A DNA stretch of 64,000 bases from Metallococcus carri (GCF_011440275.1 NZ_JAAOIV010000004.1:1-64000); one strand, 5' to 3'. Counted from the first letter of the stretch, positions 33,519-42,306 are shown. The notes: generated by a model from the letters alone, not told the origin. Translations and numbers: made by a program.

Positions 33519-34175
33519 ACCAGATTCGCCGACCATTCTCGTTGGTTGAGCGCCGTCCTGAGTAGCGCGACGAAGGAGCGCGTATCGAAGGGCAAGGGGC
33601 GAGCTTGCGAGCACCGCGTCGAAACCTCGCCCGCCGCCGACGATTCCACGCCTGCGGGGCCTCACGGCGGCGTTGGGTGGCGGGAGGCGGCGGCGCCGCT
33701 TCGGGATGCGCCCCACCGGGAGCGGCGCCTTCGGCGCGTGCGGCGCCGCCGCCCAGCGCCCGCCGGAGCATCCCTCCAGCGGGCCGCCTACCTCCCGCCT
33801 GCCTGAGTGGTTGAGCACCGACCCCATCGTTGGTTGAGCGCCGCCCTGAGCGAGCTTCCCTCGATGGTTGAGCAAGCGGAGGAGCGCAGCGACGACGCGC
33901 GTCGAAACCGCCCTGACCTCAACGCCGGTTGAGTAAGCGAGCGAGGAACGAGCGAGCGCATCGAAACCGCCCTGACCTCAACGCCGGTTGAGCAAGGGGC
34001 GAGCTTGCGACTCCCGCGTCGAAACCATCGGTGGACCCGGGTGTTGTCGGTGGTGGCTGGCATACTTGAGTCACTGGTGTGTGCACCGCAGGAGCGTCGA
34101 AAACTGTTGTGCCACAACGAAAAAACTGTCCACAACGTCTTCTTTCCGCACACCTGTTCGGGTAGAATCCTTGGT
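33519..34175. repeat. Short palindromic repeat cluster, left of the DUF222-HNH gene
   Basis: No gene. At least four copies of a 42-44 bp element (begins GGTTGAGC, ends CGTCGAAACC) occur at 33544-33626 (long composite), 33866-33909, 33927-33968 and 33986-34026, joined by the repeated linker GCCCTGACCTCAACGCC (33911 and 33970). Each is imperfectly palindromic (GAGCGAGC... runs). Between them lies the left arm of the large inverted repeat (33659-33816). The last 150 bp holds the promoter of the HNH gene (TAGAAT, 34163-34168). Confidence 0.8.
33659..33816. repeat. Left arm of ~155-bp inverted repeat
   Basis: GC-rich block (GGCCTCACGGCGGCG..., then GGATGCGCCCCACCGGGAGC) whose reverse complement appears at 36467-36624, about 90 % identical by eye over 155 bp, ending next to a GGTTGAG repeat on each side. 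The arms enclose the 2.1-kb DUF222-HNH gene plus its short repeats. Contains strong internal hairpins around GCGGCGCCGC. Confidence 0.75.
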
Positions 34176-36242
34176 ATGTCGATCACCGCACCGACCGACC
34201 CGGCCAGCACCGATGGTGCTGCCCGGGAGCCGGTGAGTGTGCACGCCGCCGGTGGGATCGGAGCCGAGTCCACTGGTGCGCGGGAGTTCATCGAGTCGGT
34301 GCTTTTCGAAGACGGGCTGCCGGCGGCGATGGAGGTGGCGACCGACCCCGAGGTTGCCGGGATGCGCGGGTTTGACCTGGTTGAGGTGCAGTTGGCCGCG
34401 ATCAGCGTGCTGACCCGTAACGTGTTCGACCGGTTGAGTGAAGCCAACCCGTTCGCCCCGGGTGCCCCGGACCGGTTTTTCGCTGACACTGAGGTGCCGA
34501 CCGACCCGCGGGCGGGGGTGCCGGACGCGTTCGCTGCGATGCCGGAGTCATTGCTGGTGTCGGCTGGGGTGTTGAGTCCGCAGCAGGCGGCTGAGGTGGA
34601 GCGGTCCAACCGGTTGCGACAGCGGTATCTGGCGACGGTGGCGGCGGCGCATGCGGTGGCTCAGCAAGCCTTGGCGGTGCGGGCGCGGGCGGTGGCCCGG
34701 TTTGCCCGGTTTGATCAGGCTGACCCGGCGGATCATTCCGCGGCGGGGGTGCTGGGGCCCACGGTGGAACACCCGGTGGGGTATCAGGCAGCGTTGGCGC
34801 ACGAAGAGGTCGGTCCCGCCCTCGGGCTGGGTGATTATGAGGCTGGTGGCTTGATCGAGGATGCTGCGCTGGTCACCGCCCGGTTGCCGCGGGTGTTGGA
34901 GCAGGTCGGTGCCGGTGAGGTGAATTGGGCGACCGCGACCACCCTGGGCAGGGAGGTTGCTGATGCGCGCCCGGAGACCTGTGAGCAGGTGGAGGACCTG
35001 ATCTTGCAGCGGGGTGTGCAGTATCGGGCGCGTAGTGTGGCCCGCCGTTCGGCGCGCACGTTGGTGGAGCGGTTGGAGGCTTCGGCGGCGCGGCGGACGA
35101 AGAAGCGCACCCAAGCGCAGCAGACCGGGGTGTGGTTGGACCCGCACTCGGTGCCGGGGTTGGCGTTGCTGACCGCGGCGATGCCGACCGCGCAAGCAGC
35201 AGCGTTGAGGGACGCGGTCGAAGCGCGTGCTGCCGCCCGGAGGCTGGAGTACGCCAGTACCCCCGGTGGTGACCCGTACACCTTGGGGGAGCACCGGGCC
35301 GCGGCGTTGTTCGAACTCGCGATGCATAACGTGTCCCTGACCGTGCACGTGGACGTGCTCAAACCCCAGGCGGCGTGCAACACCTTCACCCCCGAAACGC
35401 CAGATGCCGCAAGCGATGTCACTGCCAACGCCACCGAGGATGCCACGGACGTCACCGAGGATGCCACGGATGGCACGACCGACACCGACACCGCCTCCGA
35501 CGCTGACGCTGACGCTGACGCCACCGAGGATGCCGCGGATGTCACGACCGACACCGCCACCGCCACCGACGCTGACGCTGACGAGGGTGACGGCGCGGCG
35601 GAGGCCACGGGCAGCGAAACGGCAAGCACCGCTGCTGCGGGTGACCAGCGTCCTGGCACGGCCACGGCCAACGAACCCAACGAGGTCGGCGAAGTCGACG
35701 AGGTCGACGAGGTTGCTTCGCCTGGTGGTGTTGGTCCGGAGGAGGTGGTGCAGCATCCGACGGCGGGGCCGATCACCGGGAGTGATCTGGCCGAGTTGAT
35801 CGGGCACCCGGCGTTCACGGCGTCGAAGGTGACGACCAGTCACCGAAATTTCGACGCGGGCGACTACCGCCTGGACGATCAGGCGATCAGTAAGTCGTAT
35901 CGGCCGCCGGAGTCGATGCGGGAGCGGGTGAAACGCCGGGACCAGCGGTGCCGGTTCCCCGGGTGCACGCGCGGGGCGAGGTTTACCGACCTGGATCATG
36001 TGGTCGCGTGGCCGCAGGGTCCGACGGCGGACTGGAACCTGCAATGTTTGTGTCGGCGGCATCACCGCACCAAACAATCCGGGTGGTCAGTCACGATGAC
36101 CCCGGGTGGCCGGTGCACCTGGACCAGCCCGGCCGGTCGGGTGTACGTGACCTGGCCAGGGTTGCTGGAAACCTACTGGGACACCACCGAACCCAGCACC
36201 GACACCAGCGACCCGGACGCCATCAACCCGGACACCAGCTGA
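34176..36242 (+). CDS. DUF222-HNH endonuclease (REP13E12-like)
   Basis: 688 residues. DUF222 region about 20-390 (EFIESVLFEDGLPAAMEVATDPE, SVARRSARTLVERLEASAARRTKKRT), then a low-complexity acidic stretch of Asp/Ala/Thr repeats (residues ~410-530: DATDVTEDATDG type), and a C-terminal HNH nuclease: DQRCRFPGCTRGARFTDLDHVVAWPQG with two zinc Cys, then NLQCLCRRHHRTK. The family includes the M. tuberculosis REP13E12 proteins. The start ATG at 34176 is 7 nt after TAGAAT, so leaderless. In-frame residues upstream (from 34005) read through repeat sequence and are not part of the protein. Flanking inverted repeats and short repeats suggest mobility or repeat-mediated gene conversion. Confidence 0.88.
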   Translation: MSITAPTDPASTDGAAREPVSVHAAGGIGAESTGAREFIESVLFEDGLPAAMEVATDPEVAGMRGFDLVEVQLAAISVLTRNVFDRLSEANPFAPGAPDRFFADTEVPTDPRAGVPDAFAAMPESLLVSAGVLSPQQAAEVERSNRLRQRYLATVAAAHAVAQQALAVRARAVARFARFDQADPADHSAAGVLGPTVEHPVGYQAALAHEEVGPALGLGDYEAGGLIEDAALVTARLPRVLEQVGAGEVNWATATTLGREVADARPETCEQVEDLILQRGVQYRARSVARRSARTLVERLEASAARRTKKRTQAQQTGVWLDPHSVPGLALLTAAMPTAQAAALRDAVEARAAARRLEYASTPGGDPYTLGEHRAAALFELAMHNVSLTVHVDVLKPQAACNTFTPETPDAASDVTANATEDATDVTEDATDGTTDTDTASDADADADATEDAADVTTDTATATDADADEGDGAAEATGSETASTAAAGDQRPGTATANEPNEVGEVDEVDEVASPGGVGPEEVVQHPTAGPITGSDLAELIGHPAFTASKVTTSHRNFDAGDYRLDDQAISKSYRPPESMRERVKRRDQRCRFPGCTRGARFTDLDHVVAWPQGPTADWNLQCLCRRHHRTKQSGWSVTMTPGGRCTWTSPAGRVYVTWPGLLETYWDTTEPSTDTSDPDAINPDTS

Positions 36243-36667
36243 CCACCCCTGCGCTGGTTGAGCGCCGTCCTGAGGGAGCGCATCGAAACCACTTGTGGCG
36301 CAACGGGTTTCGATGCGGGCTCGGCTAGCGCCTCGCCCTTACTCAACCAGCGTTGCTGTTTCGACGCGCGTCGTCGCTACGCTCCTCCGCTTGCTCAACC
36401 AGCGTTGCTGTTTCGACATGGGTGCCGCTGGTCTACGGGTTCGTTGCGCTGCTCAGGACAGCGCTCAACCCACGAGGCAGGCGGGAGGTAGGCGGCGCCC
36501 CGTAGGGATGCTCCGGCGGGCGCTGGGCGGCGGCGCCGCACGCGCCGAAGGCGCCGCTCCCGTTGGGGCGCATCCCGAAGGGGCGCTGCCGCCTCCCGCT
36601 ACCCAGCCCCACCGTGAGGTCTCGCTAGGGGAAGGAAGGAGCCGCGTCGAAGCCGCAAGCGCTCCTG
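36243..36667. repeat. Short palindromic repeat cluster, right of the DUF222-HNH gene
   Basis: Gene-free. Copies of the GGTTGAGC...GAAACC element at 36256-36290 (plus) and, in opposite orientation, 36306-36348 and 36358-36400; a partial one at about 36438-36470. The right arm of the large inverted repeat follows (36467-36624). Two short repeats face inward and outward around the gene, as on the left side. Confidence 0.78.
36467..36624. repeat. Right arm of ~155-bp inverted repeat
   Basis: Reverse complement of 33659-33816 (shared blocks GCGGGAGGCGGC, CTTCGGGATGCGCCCC, GGGAGCGGCGCCTTCGGCGC, GCCCGCCGGAGCATCCCT). The few differences are scattered substitutions, so it is not a very recent duplication. 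Short open frames in both arms encode alike Ala/Gly/Pro-rich peptides, but these look like by-products of the repeat. Confidence 0.75.
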
Positions 36668-37462
36668 TCAGCGGATCCGCCAGCCCACTGCCGGGGGTCG
36701 CGGCGACGGTACGGTGTCAGTGTCATCGAAGGGCCGGGCACCCGCGATCAGCCGGTCGACCTCGGCATTAAGCAGGAGGCCTGTGGGCAACGGAGCGCCA
36801 GCGACCTTGCGGCGCAACGACTTTGCGTCCATCAGCGCGTTGCTCACCGCGAGGACGTAATTGCCGAAGCGCTTCTTCTTCATCACCTCCGCGGTGGCGA
36901 GGACAGCATGCGCGGAGAAAGGCTGGGACAGCCCTCGGAGCGCCCGCCGCAGCCATGCCCGGTCCGGCTCGTCGGCCAGGTTGAACAGCGCAATCCCTTG
37001 GGGCTTCAGCACTTTCGCGATCACCGCCGCACACTCAACCGTGACGAGATCGGCCGGCACGCGGCCATCGGCATACGCATCGACGATCACCGCGTCAGCA
37101 CTCTCCGGCGCGAGGGCAGTGAGCCCGGCGCGCCCGTCCTGCGGCCGGACCCTGATGCGGTGCCCGCGGGGAAGCGGGAGTTCGCGGCGAACCGCCTCGG
37201 TGAGGGCAGCGTCGGGTTCGAGCACGATCTGGGGCGAGCCCGGACGCTCATGGTGGAGCCAACGCGGCAAGGTGAGCGCGGCGCCGCCGACGTGGGTGAC
37301 CGCGAGCGGGCCGGGCGGCAGGGTGTCGAGCACAAGTGCGATGTGCTGCATGTATTCGAAGGTGAGCAGTCCGGGGTCGTGCGGGTCGACATACGACTGC
37401 GGCCGTTCGTCGAGCACGAGCGTCACGCCACCGCGATCGTCGGTGCGGAAGTCGAAGCTCAT
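36668..37462 (-). CDS. Spermidine synthase-like SAM-binding protein
   Basis: 264 residues. GPLAVTHVGGAALTLPRWLHHERPGSPQIVLEPDAALTEAV shows the spermidine-synthase-like glycine motif, P-x-x-x-L-x-x-x-x-P, and the acidic residue that would bind the aminopropyl donor; SADAVIVDAYADGRVP is the usual D-x-x-D-x-x motif. The family is usually annotated as a spermine/spermidine synthase-like protein, though many members only bind SAM or decarboxylated SAM. The ATG at 37462 (MSFDFRTDD) was chosen; a longer frame upstream reads through the opposite gene. Divergent from the SCP-like gene. Confidence 0.78.
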   Translation of the reverse strand: MSFDFRTDDRGGVTLVLDERPQSYVDPHDPGLLTFEYMQHIALVLDTLPPGPLAVTHVGGAALTLPRWLHHERPGSPQIVLEPDAALTEAVRRELPLPRGHRIRVRPQDGRAGLTALAPESADAVIVDAYADGRVPADLVTVECAAVIAKVLKPQGIALFNLADEPDRAWLRRALRGLSQPFSAHAVLATAEVMKKKRFGNYVLAVSNALMDAKSLRRKVAGAPLPTGLLLNAEVDRLIAGARPFDDTDTVPSPRPPAVGWRIR

Positions 37463-37528
37463 GGGGATCCGGGATCGGTCGGGCGGCGCGGGCTTCGTCA
37501 CTGTAGTGGTGACGTGCACAATCTGCGT

Positions 37529-37900
37529 ATGGCGGCGCGGCGGCGGATCAATCCCGTGGAGGGGCGGGCGGCGGTGCTCGCGTGGTGCGCGGACCCGGGG
37601 GTGAAACGTGCCGAAATCGCTGTGGCAGTGCGGTATTCGCTGGAGGAGCTGGCACTGCAGGCGCCCGGCAGATCGGTGGAGGTGCGGGTGCCACCGTTCG
37701 GGGCGGTGCAGGTGATCGAAGGCCCAACCCATCGGCGAGGGACGCCACCGAATGTGGTGGAGATGAACGCCGCGACCTGGTTGGCCCTGGTGGTCGGCGA
37801 CCTCACTTGGAGTGAGGCCGCCGACAGCGGGGACGTGCAGGCGTCCGGAGGGCGAGCCGACCTGTCGGCATACCTGCCCTTAGTGCGACGCCCGGGGTGA
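37529..37900 (+). CDS. Sterol-carrier-protein-family protein, small
   Basis: 123 residues starting MAARRRINPVEGRAAVLAWC. The strand pattern RSVEVRVPPFGAVQVIEG followed by NVVEMNAATWLALVVGDLTWSEAADSGDVQASGGRADLSAYLPLV resembles the SCP2-like lipid-binding fold and matches small proteins located just before purF in many actinobacteria. Function unknown. Runs to one base before the convergent sunset-domain gene. Confidence 0.55.
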   Translation: MAARRRINPVEGRAAVLAWCADPGVKRAEIAVAVRYSLEELALQAPGRSVEVRVPPFGAVQVIEGPTHRRGTPPNVVEMNAATWLALVVGDLTWSEAADSGDVQASGGRADLSAYLPLVRRPG

Positions 37901-39199
37901 TCAGCGCTTTGAGGAATCCCAGTGGCGGAAGCCACCAATCTTGGCGGTCTCCTCGTCCTTGAAGTAGACCTCGGCCTCGGTGTGCTCGTAATCGGGCGAG
38001 TCCGGGGTGTGGAAGAGCATCGTGTCGGCGTTGCCCTTGATCCAGCCCGCCGGGCCGGAGCCGTCGTCGTTCGGCATGGCCGATCCGGGGCCGAAGGGAC
38101 CGTCGCCGGCCGCCTCGTCGGGTGCCTGCGGTTCAGCGGCGTATGCCGACGCGGTCGGTGACGGCTGCGCGGTGTCGGCCGTCGACGGCTGCGCGGTGCT
38201 GGAGTCGAGGTCCTCGAGCGCCGGGGGCGGGGTAGCCCAGTCGTCACCGCCGGTGGGTGCGGGCTCGGTCTTGCCCGTGGACTCGGCAGGTTCGGTCTTG
38301 GCGAGGTCCGGCTTCGCCGGTGCAGCGGGGGTCTCCTGCTGGGTCGCGGCCGGTTCCGAAGGTGCCTTGTCGAGGTCGTCCAGGGCTGGGGGCGGGGTGG
38401 CCCAGTCGTCGCCGCCGGTGGGTGCGGGCTCGGTCTTGGCCGTGGACTCGGCAGGTTCGGTCTTGGCGAGGTCCGGCTTCGCCGGTGCAGCGGGGGTCTC
38501 CTGCTGGGTCGCGGCCGGTTCCGAAGGTGCCTGGTCGAGGTCGTCCAGGGCTGGGGGCGGGGTAGCCCAGTCGTCGCCGCCGGCGGTGGGTGCGGGCTCG
38601 GTGGGTTTCGACGCGCTCGCTCCTTCGTCGCTCGCTTGCTCAACCGGCGAGGTGGAGGTGTCGTCGAGGGCGGGTGGGGGTGCGTCCCAGTCGTCGCCGC
38701 CAGTGCTGGGTGCAGGTTCGGTCTCGGCGGCGGGTTTCGACGCGGCGGCTCGTTCCTCGCCGCCTTGCTCAACCGGCGAGGTGGAGGTGTCGTCGAGGGC
38801 GGGTGGGGGTGCGTCCCAGTCGTCGCCGCCAGTGCTGGGTGCAGGTTCGGTCTCGGCGGCGGGTTTCGACGCGGCGGCTCGTTCCTCGCCGCCTTGCCCT
38901 TCGGCACGCGCTCCTTCGTCGCGCTGCTCAGGACGACGCTCAACCGACGATGGCTTCTCAACCGGCGCGGGTGAGGACTTCTCAACCGGCGTGGGGGAGG
39001 ACTTCTCAGCCGACGATGGCTTCTCAACCGGCGTGGGCGACGCTTCCTCGCGTCGCAACTGCTCGGCCTGGACACCGACCTTCTGCTTGCCCTCGACCCC
39101 GTGGATGCCGACCGAACCACCCCGCTGCGGGTCGCGCAGGAAGATCACGAGCAACAGCGCGATGATGATGAGCACGAGCACCAGGACCAGGTAGATCAC
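37901..39199 (-). CDS. Membrane-anchored repeat protein with C-terminal sunset domain
   Basis: 432 residues. One N-terminal transmembrane helix (YLVLVLVLIIIALLLVIFL), a basic turn RDPQRGG, then a disordered Pro/Ala/Glu/Thr-rich region of five repeats of GGDDWA/DxPPPALDD alternating with QETPAAPAKPDLAKTEPAEST. The last ~45 residues (GWIKGNADTMLFHTPDSPDY, AEVYFKDEETAKIGGFRHWD) match the sunset domain of channel accessory proteins (ArfC type). Three stretches of the repeats are translated copies of the GGTTTCGACGCG...GCTCAACC element (38604-38645, 38733-38774, 38862-38945), giving VEQASDEGASASKP and VEQGGEERAAASKP. The coding repeats at 38648-38776 and 38777-38904 are near identical. Confidence 0.78.
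   Translation of the reverse strand: MIYLVLVLVLIIIALLLVIFLRDPQRGGSVGIHGVEGKQKVGVQAEQLRREEASPTPVEKPSSAEKSSPTPVEKSSPAPVEKPSSVERRPEQRDEGARAEGQGGEERAAASKPAAETEPAPSTGGDDWDAPPPALDDTSTSPVEQGGEERAAASKPAAETEPAPSTGGDDWDAPPPALDDTSTSPVEQASDEGASASKPTEPAPTAGGDDWATPPPALDDLDQAPSEPAATQQETPAAPAKPDLAKTEPAESTAKTEPAPTGGDDWATPPPALDDLDKAPSEPAATQQETPAAPAKPDLAKTEPAESTGKTEPAPTGGDDWATPPPALEDLDSSTAQPSTADTAQPSPTASAYAAEPQAPDEAAGDGPFGPGSAMPNDDGSGPAGWIKGNADTMLFHTPDSPDYEHTEAEVYFKDEETAKIGGFRHWDSSKR
38604..38645. repeat. Short palindromic element inside coding sequence, copy 1
   Basis: 42-bp element (starts GGTTTCGACGCGCTCGCT, ends TTGCTCAACC), same family as those around the HNH gene. Read in the sunset gene frame it encodes VEQASDEGASASKP without a stop. 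Confidence 0.75.
38733..38774. repeat. Short palindromic element inside coding sequence, copy 2
   Basis: 42-bp element ending TTGCTCAACC, in frame, encoding VEQGGEERAAASKP; variant inner sequence (GCGGCGGCTCGTTCC). Confidence 0.72.
38862..38945. repeat. Composite short palindromic element inside coding sequence, copy 3
   Basis: 84-bp composite of two elements, aligning along its length to the 83-bp composite at 33544-33626 (reverse complement), including the GCGACGAAGGAGCGCG centre. In frame it encodes VERRPEQRDEGARAEGQGG and then the copy 2 peptide. Shows that this repeat family moved or was copied into a gene. Confidence 0.74.
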
Positions 39200-39273
39200 G
39201 GGGGAGCGTCCTTTCGGGATGCGACGAGAACCTGCGGGAAACCCTAGTCATCGCGATCGCCTACCGTTGGCGT

Positions 39274-39537
39274 GTGCAGCAGGACGAGCAGGTCAACGAG
39301 ACGAACGCCACGCGTTACCGGGTGCGGCGGGCACCCCGGTTGGGCCCCTTCCTGGCGACGGGCGCCATCGTCGGCCTCATCGTTGCCGCCATCGTGGCCA
39401 ACCTGCCCGGTGAGGACCCGATGAACCGCAATGTGTCGACGATGTCGGCCTTCGGCTATCTCGCGGTGTTCTTCGTGCCGATCGGGGTCGCGGTGGCCGC
39501 CGTCATCGTCATACTGCTCGATCGCCGCAGTCATTGA
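39274..39537 (+). CDS. Small two-helix membrane protein before purF
   Basis: 87 residues from GTG 39274 (VQQDEQVNETNATRYRVRRAP). Two hydrophobic segments, PFLATGAIVGLIVAAIVANLP and FGYLAVFFVPIGVAVAAVIVILLD, with a short polar loop. Not assigned to a named family, but a small membrane protein at this place relative to purF is common in actinobacteria. TACCGT is 6 nt upstream of the GTG, compatible with a leaderless start. Confidence 0.66.
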   Translation: MQQDEQVNETNATRYRVRRAPRLGPFLATGAIVGLIVAAIVANLPGEDPMNRNVSTMSAFGYLAVFFVPIGVAVAAVIVILLDRRSH

Positions 39538-39571
39538 CCGGCGCCCACGGCGGACGTGGGAGGATGGGCCC

Positions 39572-41167
39572 GTGCCTCGAGGCGATGGACGACTCAGTCA
39601 TGACCTGATGCCCGGCGAGAAGGGTCCCCAGGACGCGTGCGGCGTCTTCGGGGTCTGGGCGCCGGGTGAAGAGGTCGCCAAACTCACCTACTTCGGTCTT
39701 TACGCTCTGCAGCACCGTGGGCAGGAGTCCGCGGGCATCGCGACCAGCGACGGCGACAGCATCCTGGTCTACAAGGACATGGGCCTGGTCAGCCAAGTCT
39801 TCGATGAGTCCGCGCTCAGCAGCCTGCGCGGCCACCTGGCGATCGGCCACTCCCGCTACTCCACCACCGGCGGCAGCACCTGGGAGAACGCCCAGCCGAC
39901 GCTGGGCGGCCACGAGGGCGGGTCGGTCGCGCTGGCGCACAACGGCAACCTGATCAACACCGTCGAGCTGCGGGAACTGGTCGACGCCAGCCACGCCGGT
40001 CGCACCATCCGCGGTGAACTCGCCCGCGGCAACACCTCTGACACCGCGCTGGTCACCACCCTGCTGGCCGAGGACCCCGACCGCTCGCTCGAACAGGCCG
40101 CCCTCGACGTGCTCCCCAAGCTGCGCGGCGCGTTCTGCTTCGTCTTCATGGACGAGCAGACGCTGTATGCCGCCCGCGACCCGCACGGGGTCCGTCCCCT
40201 CGCGCTCGGTCGCCTCGAGCGCGGCTGGGTGGTGGCTTCGGAGACTGCTGCGCTGCAGACCGTGGGCGCCAGCGTGGTCCGCGAGATCGAACCCGGCGAA
40301 CTCGTCGCGATCGACGAGCACGGCCTGCGGTCGCACCGCTTCGCGCCGGCGCAGCCGAAGGGTTGCGTCTTCGAATATGTCTATCTCGCCCGCCCGGACG
40401 CGGTGATCCGCGGCCGCGTCGTGCACGAGGCGCGGGTCGAGATGGGCCGCGCCCTCGCCCGCGAACACCCGGTGGACGCAGACCTGGTCATCGGCGTGCC
40501 CGAGTCCGGGGTGCCGGCCGCGACCGGTTACGCGCAGGAGTCCGGCATACCGTTTGGGCAGGGGTTCGTGAAGAACGCCTATGTCGGCCGCACGTTCATC
40601 CAGCCCAGCCAGACCCTGCGGCAGCTCGGCATCCGGCTCAAGCTCAACCCCTTGGAGCATTCGATTCGCGGCAAGCGCGTCGTCGTCATCGACGACTCGA
40701 TCGTGCGCGGCAACACCCAGCGCGCCCAGATCCGGATGCTGCGCGAGGCCGGTGCGACCGAGGTGCACGTGCGGATCTCGAGCCCGCCGGTGAAATGGCC
40801 GTGTTTCTACGGCATCGACTTCGCCACCAGGGCCGAACTCGTCGCCACCGGTCTCAACGTCGAGGAGATCCGGGCCTCGATCGGCGCCGACTCGCTCGGC
40901 TATATCTCCGAGCAGGGCATGGTCGATGCGACCGAACAACCGGCGAGCGAACTGTGCACCGCCTGCTTCACCGGCAACTACCCGATCGAGTTGCCCGAGG
41001 ACGGCCGGATCGGCAAGCACGTGCTGGAGACGCTGCCGCTCGACATCGCGTCCGGGCACGACCGCTCGGTGCCGGTGCGGCCGGAGGACCGGGTCGACCG
41101 CCGCGACGCCGACGGCGTCTCCCTCGGGGTCGCCGGCGGCGCCGAGAACTCGTTGCAGCATCCCTGA
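39572..41167 (+). CDS. purF: Amidophosphoribosyltransferase
   Basis: 531 residues from GTG 39572. The catalytic N-terminal Cys of the glutaminase is Cys23 (DACGVFGVW), so a 22-residue propeptide must be removed, as in other class II members. AHNGNLIN and NTSDTALV belong to the glutaminase; RVVVIDDSIVRGNTQRAQI is the PRPP-binding loop. It makes phosphoribosylamine from PRPP and glutamine, the first step of purine synthesis. Cotranscribed with purM 17 bp downstream. No cysteine cluster motif of Fe-S type enzymes was checked in full; CTACFTG near the C terminus is consistent with one. Confidence 0.97.
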   Translation: MPRGDGRLSHDLMPGEKGPQDACGVFGVWAPGEEVAKLTYFGLYALQHRGQESAGIATSDGDSILVYKDMGLVSQVFDESALSSLRGHLAIGHSRYSTTGGSTWENAQPTLGGHEGGSVALAHNGNLINTVELRELVDASHAGRTIRGELARGNTSDTALVTTLLAEDPDRSLEQAALDVLPKLRGAFCFVFMDEQTLYAARDPHGVRPLALGRLERGWVVASETAALQTVGASVVREIEPGELVAIDEHGLRSHRFAPAQPKGCVFEYVYLARPDAVIRGRVVHEARVEMGRALAREHPVDADLVIGVPESGVPAATGYAQESGIPFGQGFVKNAYVGRTFIQPSQTLRQLGIRLKLNPLEHSIRGKRVVVIDDSIVRGNTQRAQIRMLREAGATEVHVRISSPPVKWPCFYGIDFATRAELVATGLNVEEIRASIGADSLGYISEQGMVDATEQPASELCTACFTGNYPIELPEDGRIGKHVLETLPLDIASGHDRSVPVRPEDRVDRRDADGVSLGVAGGAENSLQHP

Positions 41168-41184
41168 GGTCTAGGAGTCCCACG

Positions 41185-42294
41185 TTGAGCGAAACCCCGA
41201 TCACCTATGCCGACGCCGGCGTCGACGTGGAGGCGGGTGACAAGGCCGTCGAGTTGATGAAGGCGTCGGTGGCGCGGGCCCAGCGGCCGGAGGTGCTCGG
41301 TGGCCTCGGCGGCTTCGCGGGGCTCTTCGACGCCTCGATGCTCGCGCGGATGACCCGGCCGGTGCTCGCCACCTCGACCGACGGCGTCGGCACCAAGGTC
41401 GCGATCGCGCAGGCCCTGGACGTGCACGACACCATCGGTTTCGACCTGGTCGGCATGGTCGTCGACGACATCGTGGTGTGCGGCGCGGAGCCGCTGTTCA
41501 TGACCGACTACATCGCCACGGGCAAGGTCGTCCCAGAGCGGATCGCCGCGATCGTGTCCGGCATCGCGCGTGCCTGCGAGCAGGCAGGGGTGGCGCTCGT
41601 CGGCGGCGAGACCGCCGAGCATCCCGGTCTGCTCGAGCCGCAGGAGTATGACGTCGCCGGCGCCGCCACCGGCGTCGTGGAGTATGCCGACCTGTTGTCG
41701 CCCGACCGTGTTCGCGCCGGTGACGTGCTGCTCGGTCTGGCGTCGTCCGGGCTGCACGCCAACGGCTATTCGCTGGTGCGGCGGATCGTCGCCTCGGCCG
41801 GCTGGTCCTGGGACCGCGAGGTGCCCGAGTTCGGCCGCACCCTCGGCGAGGAGGTGTTGACGCCCACCCGGGTGTACGCCGCCGACCTGCTGCGGCTGAT
41901 CCGCACCGAAGGCGTCGAGGTGCACGCCCTGTCGCATGTCACCGGCGGCGGACTCGCAGCCAACCTGGCGCGGGTGCTGCCACCGGGGCTGTGCGGCGTC
42001 GTCGAGCGGTCCAGCTGGTCGCCGGCACCGGTCTTCGGCGTCCTGCAGCGGCTGGGCTCAGTGCCGCAGGCCGACCTGGAGCGCACGCTCAACATGGGTG
42101 TCGGCTTCGTCGCCGCACTCCCGCACAGCAGCGTCGACGCCGCACTCGAAGTGCTCACCCATGCCGGTGTGCCCGCGTGGGTGCTCGGCCGGGTTCAGCC
42201 GATGGAGGAGATCGACGCCGCTGCCGCCGAGGTGGTCACCGGCGCCAAGGGCGTGCACGGCGGCGGTGCCCAACTGCTGGGCGATTACGCCTGA
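41185..42294 (+). CDS. purM: AIR synthetase
   Basis: 369 residues from a TTG start at 41185, preceded by AGGAG. Features: ITYADAGVDVEAGDKAVELM with the N-terminal PurM motif, LATSTDGVGTKVAIA, FDLVGMVVDDIVVCGAEPLFMTDYIATGK and LALVGGETAEHPG for the ATP site, and THAGVPAWVLGRV at the end. It cyclises FGAM to AIR with ATP. In the purF-purM operon; the order SCP-like, purF, purM, DUF3073 is common in actinobacteria. Confidence 0.97.
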   Translation: MSETPITYADAGVDVEAGDKAVELMKASVARAQRPEVLGGLGGFAGLFDASMLARMTRPVLATSTDGVGTKVAIAQALDVHDTIGFDLVGMVVDDIVVCGAEPLFMTDYIATGKVVPERIAAIVSGIARACEQAGVALVGGETAEHPGLLEPQEYDVAGAATGVVEYADLLSPDRVRAGDVLLGLASSGLHANGYSLVRRIVASAGWSWDREVPEFGRTLGEEVLTPTRVYAADLLRLIRTEGVEVHALSHVTGGGLAANLARVLPPGLCGVVERSSWSPAPVFGVLQRLGSVPQADLERTLNMGVGFVAALPHSSVDAALEVLTHAGVPAWVLGRVQPMEEIDAAAAEVVTGAKGVHGGGAQLLGDYA

Positions 42295-42306
42295 ATGTCG
42301 CGCGGC

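Noticed and set aside
33322-33771. Gene inside the left inverted-repeat arm
   Set aside because: The encoded Ala/Gly/Pro peptide recurs in the opposite arm only because the DNA repeats; codon use and start context are weak.
34005-34175. Extended N terminus of the DUF222-HNH protein
   Set aside because: The extra residues come from short repeat DNA; promoter TAGAAT at 34163 and the relative at 526 support the ATG at 34176.
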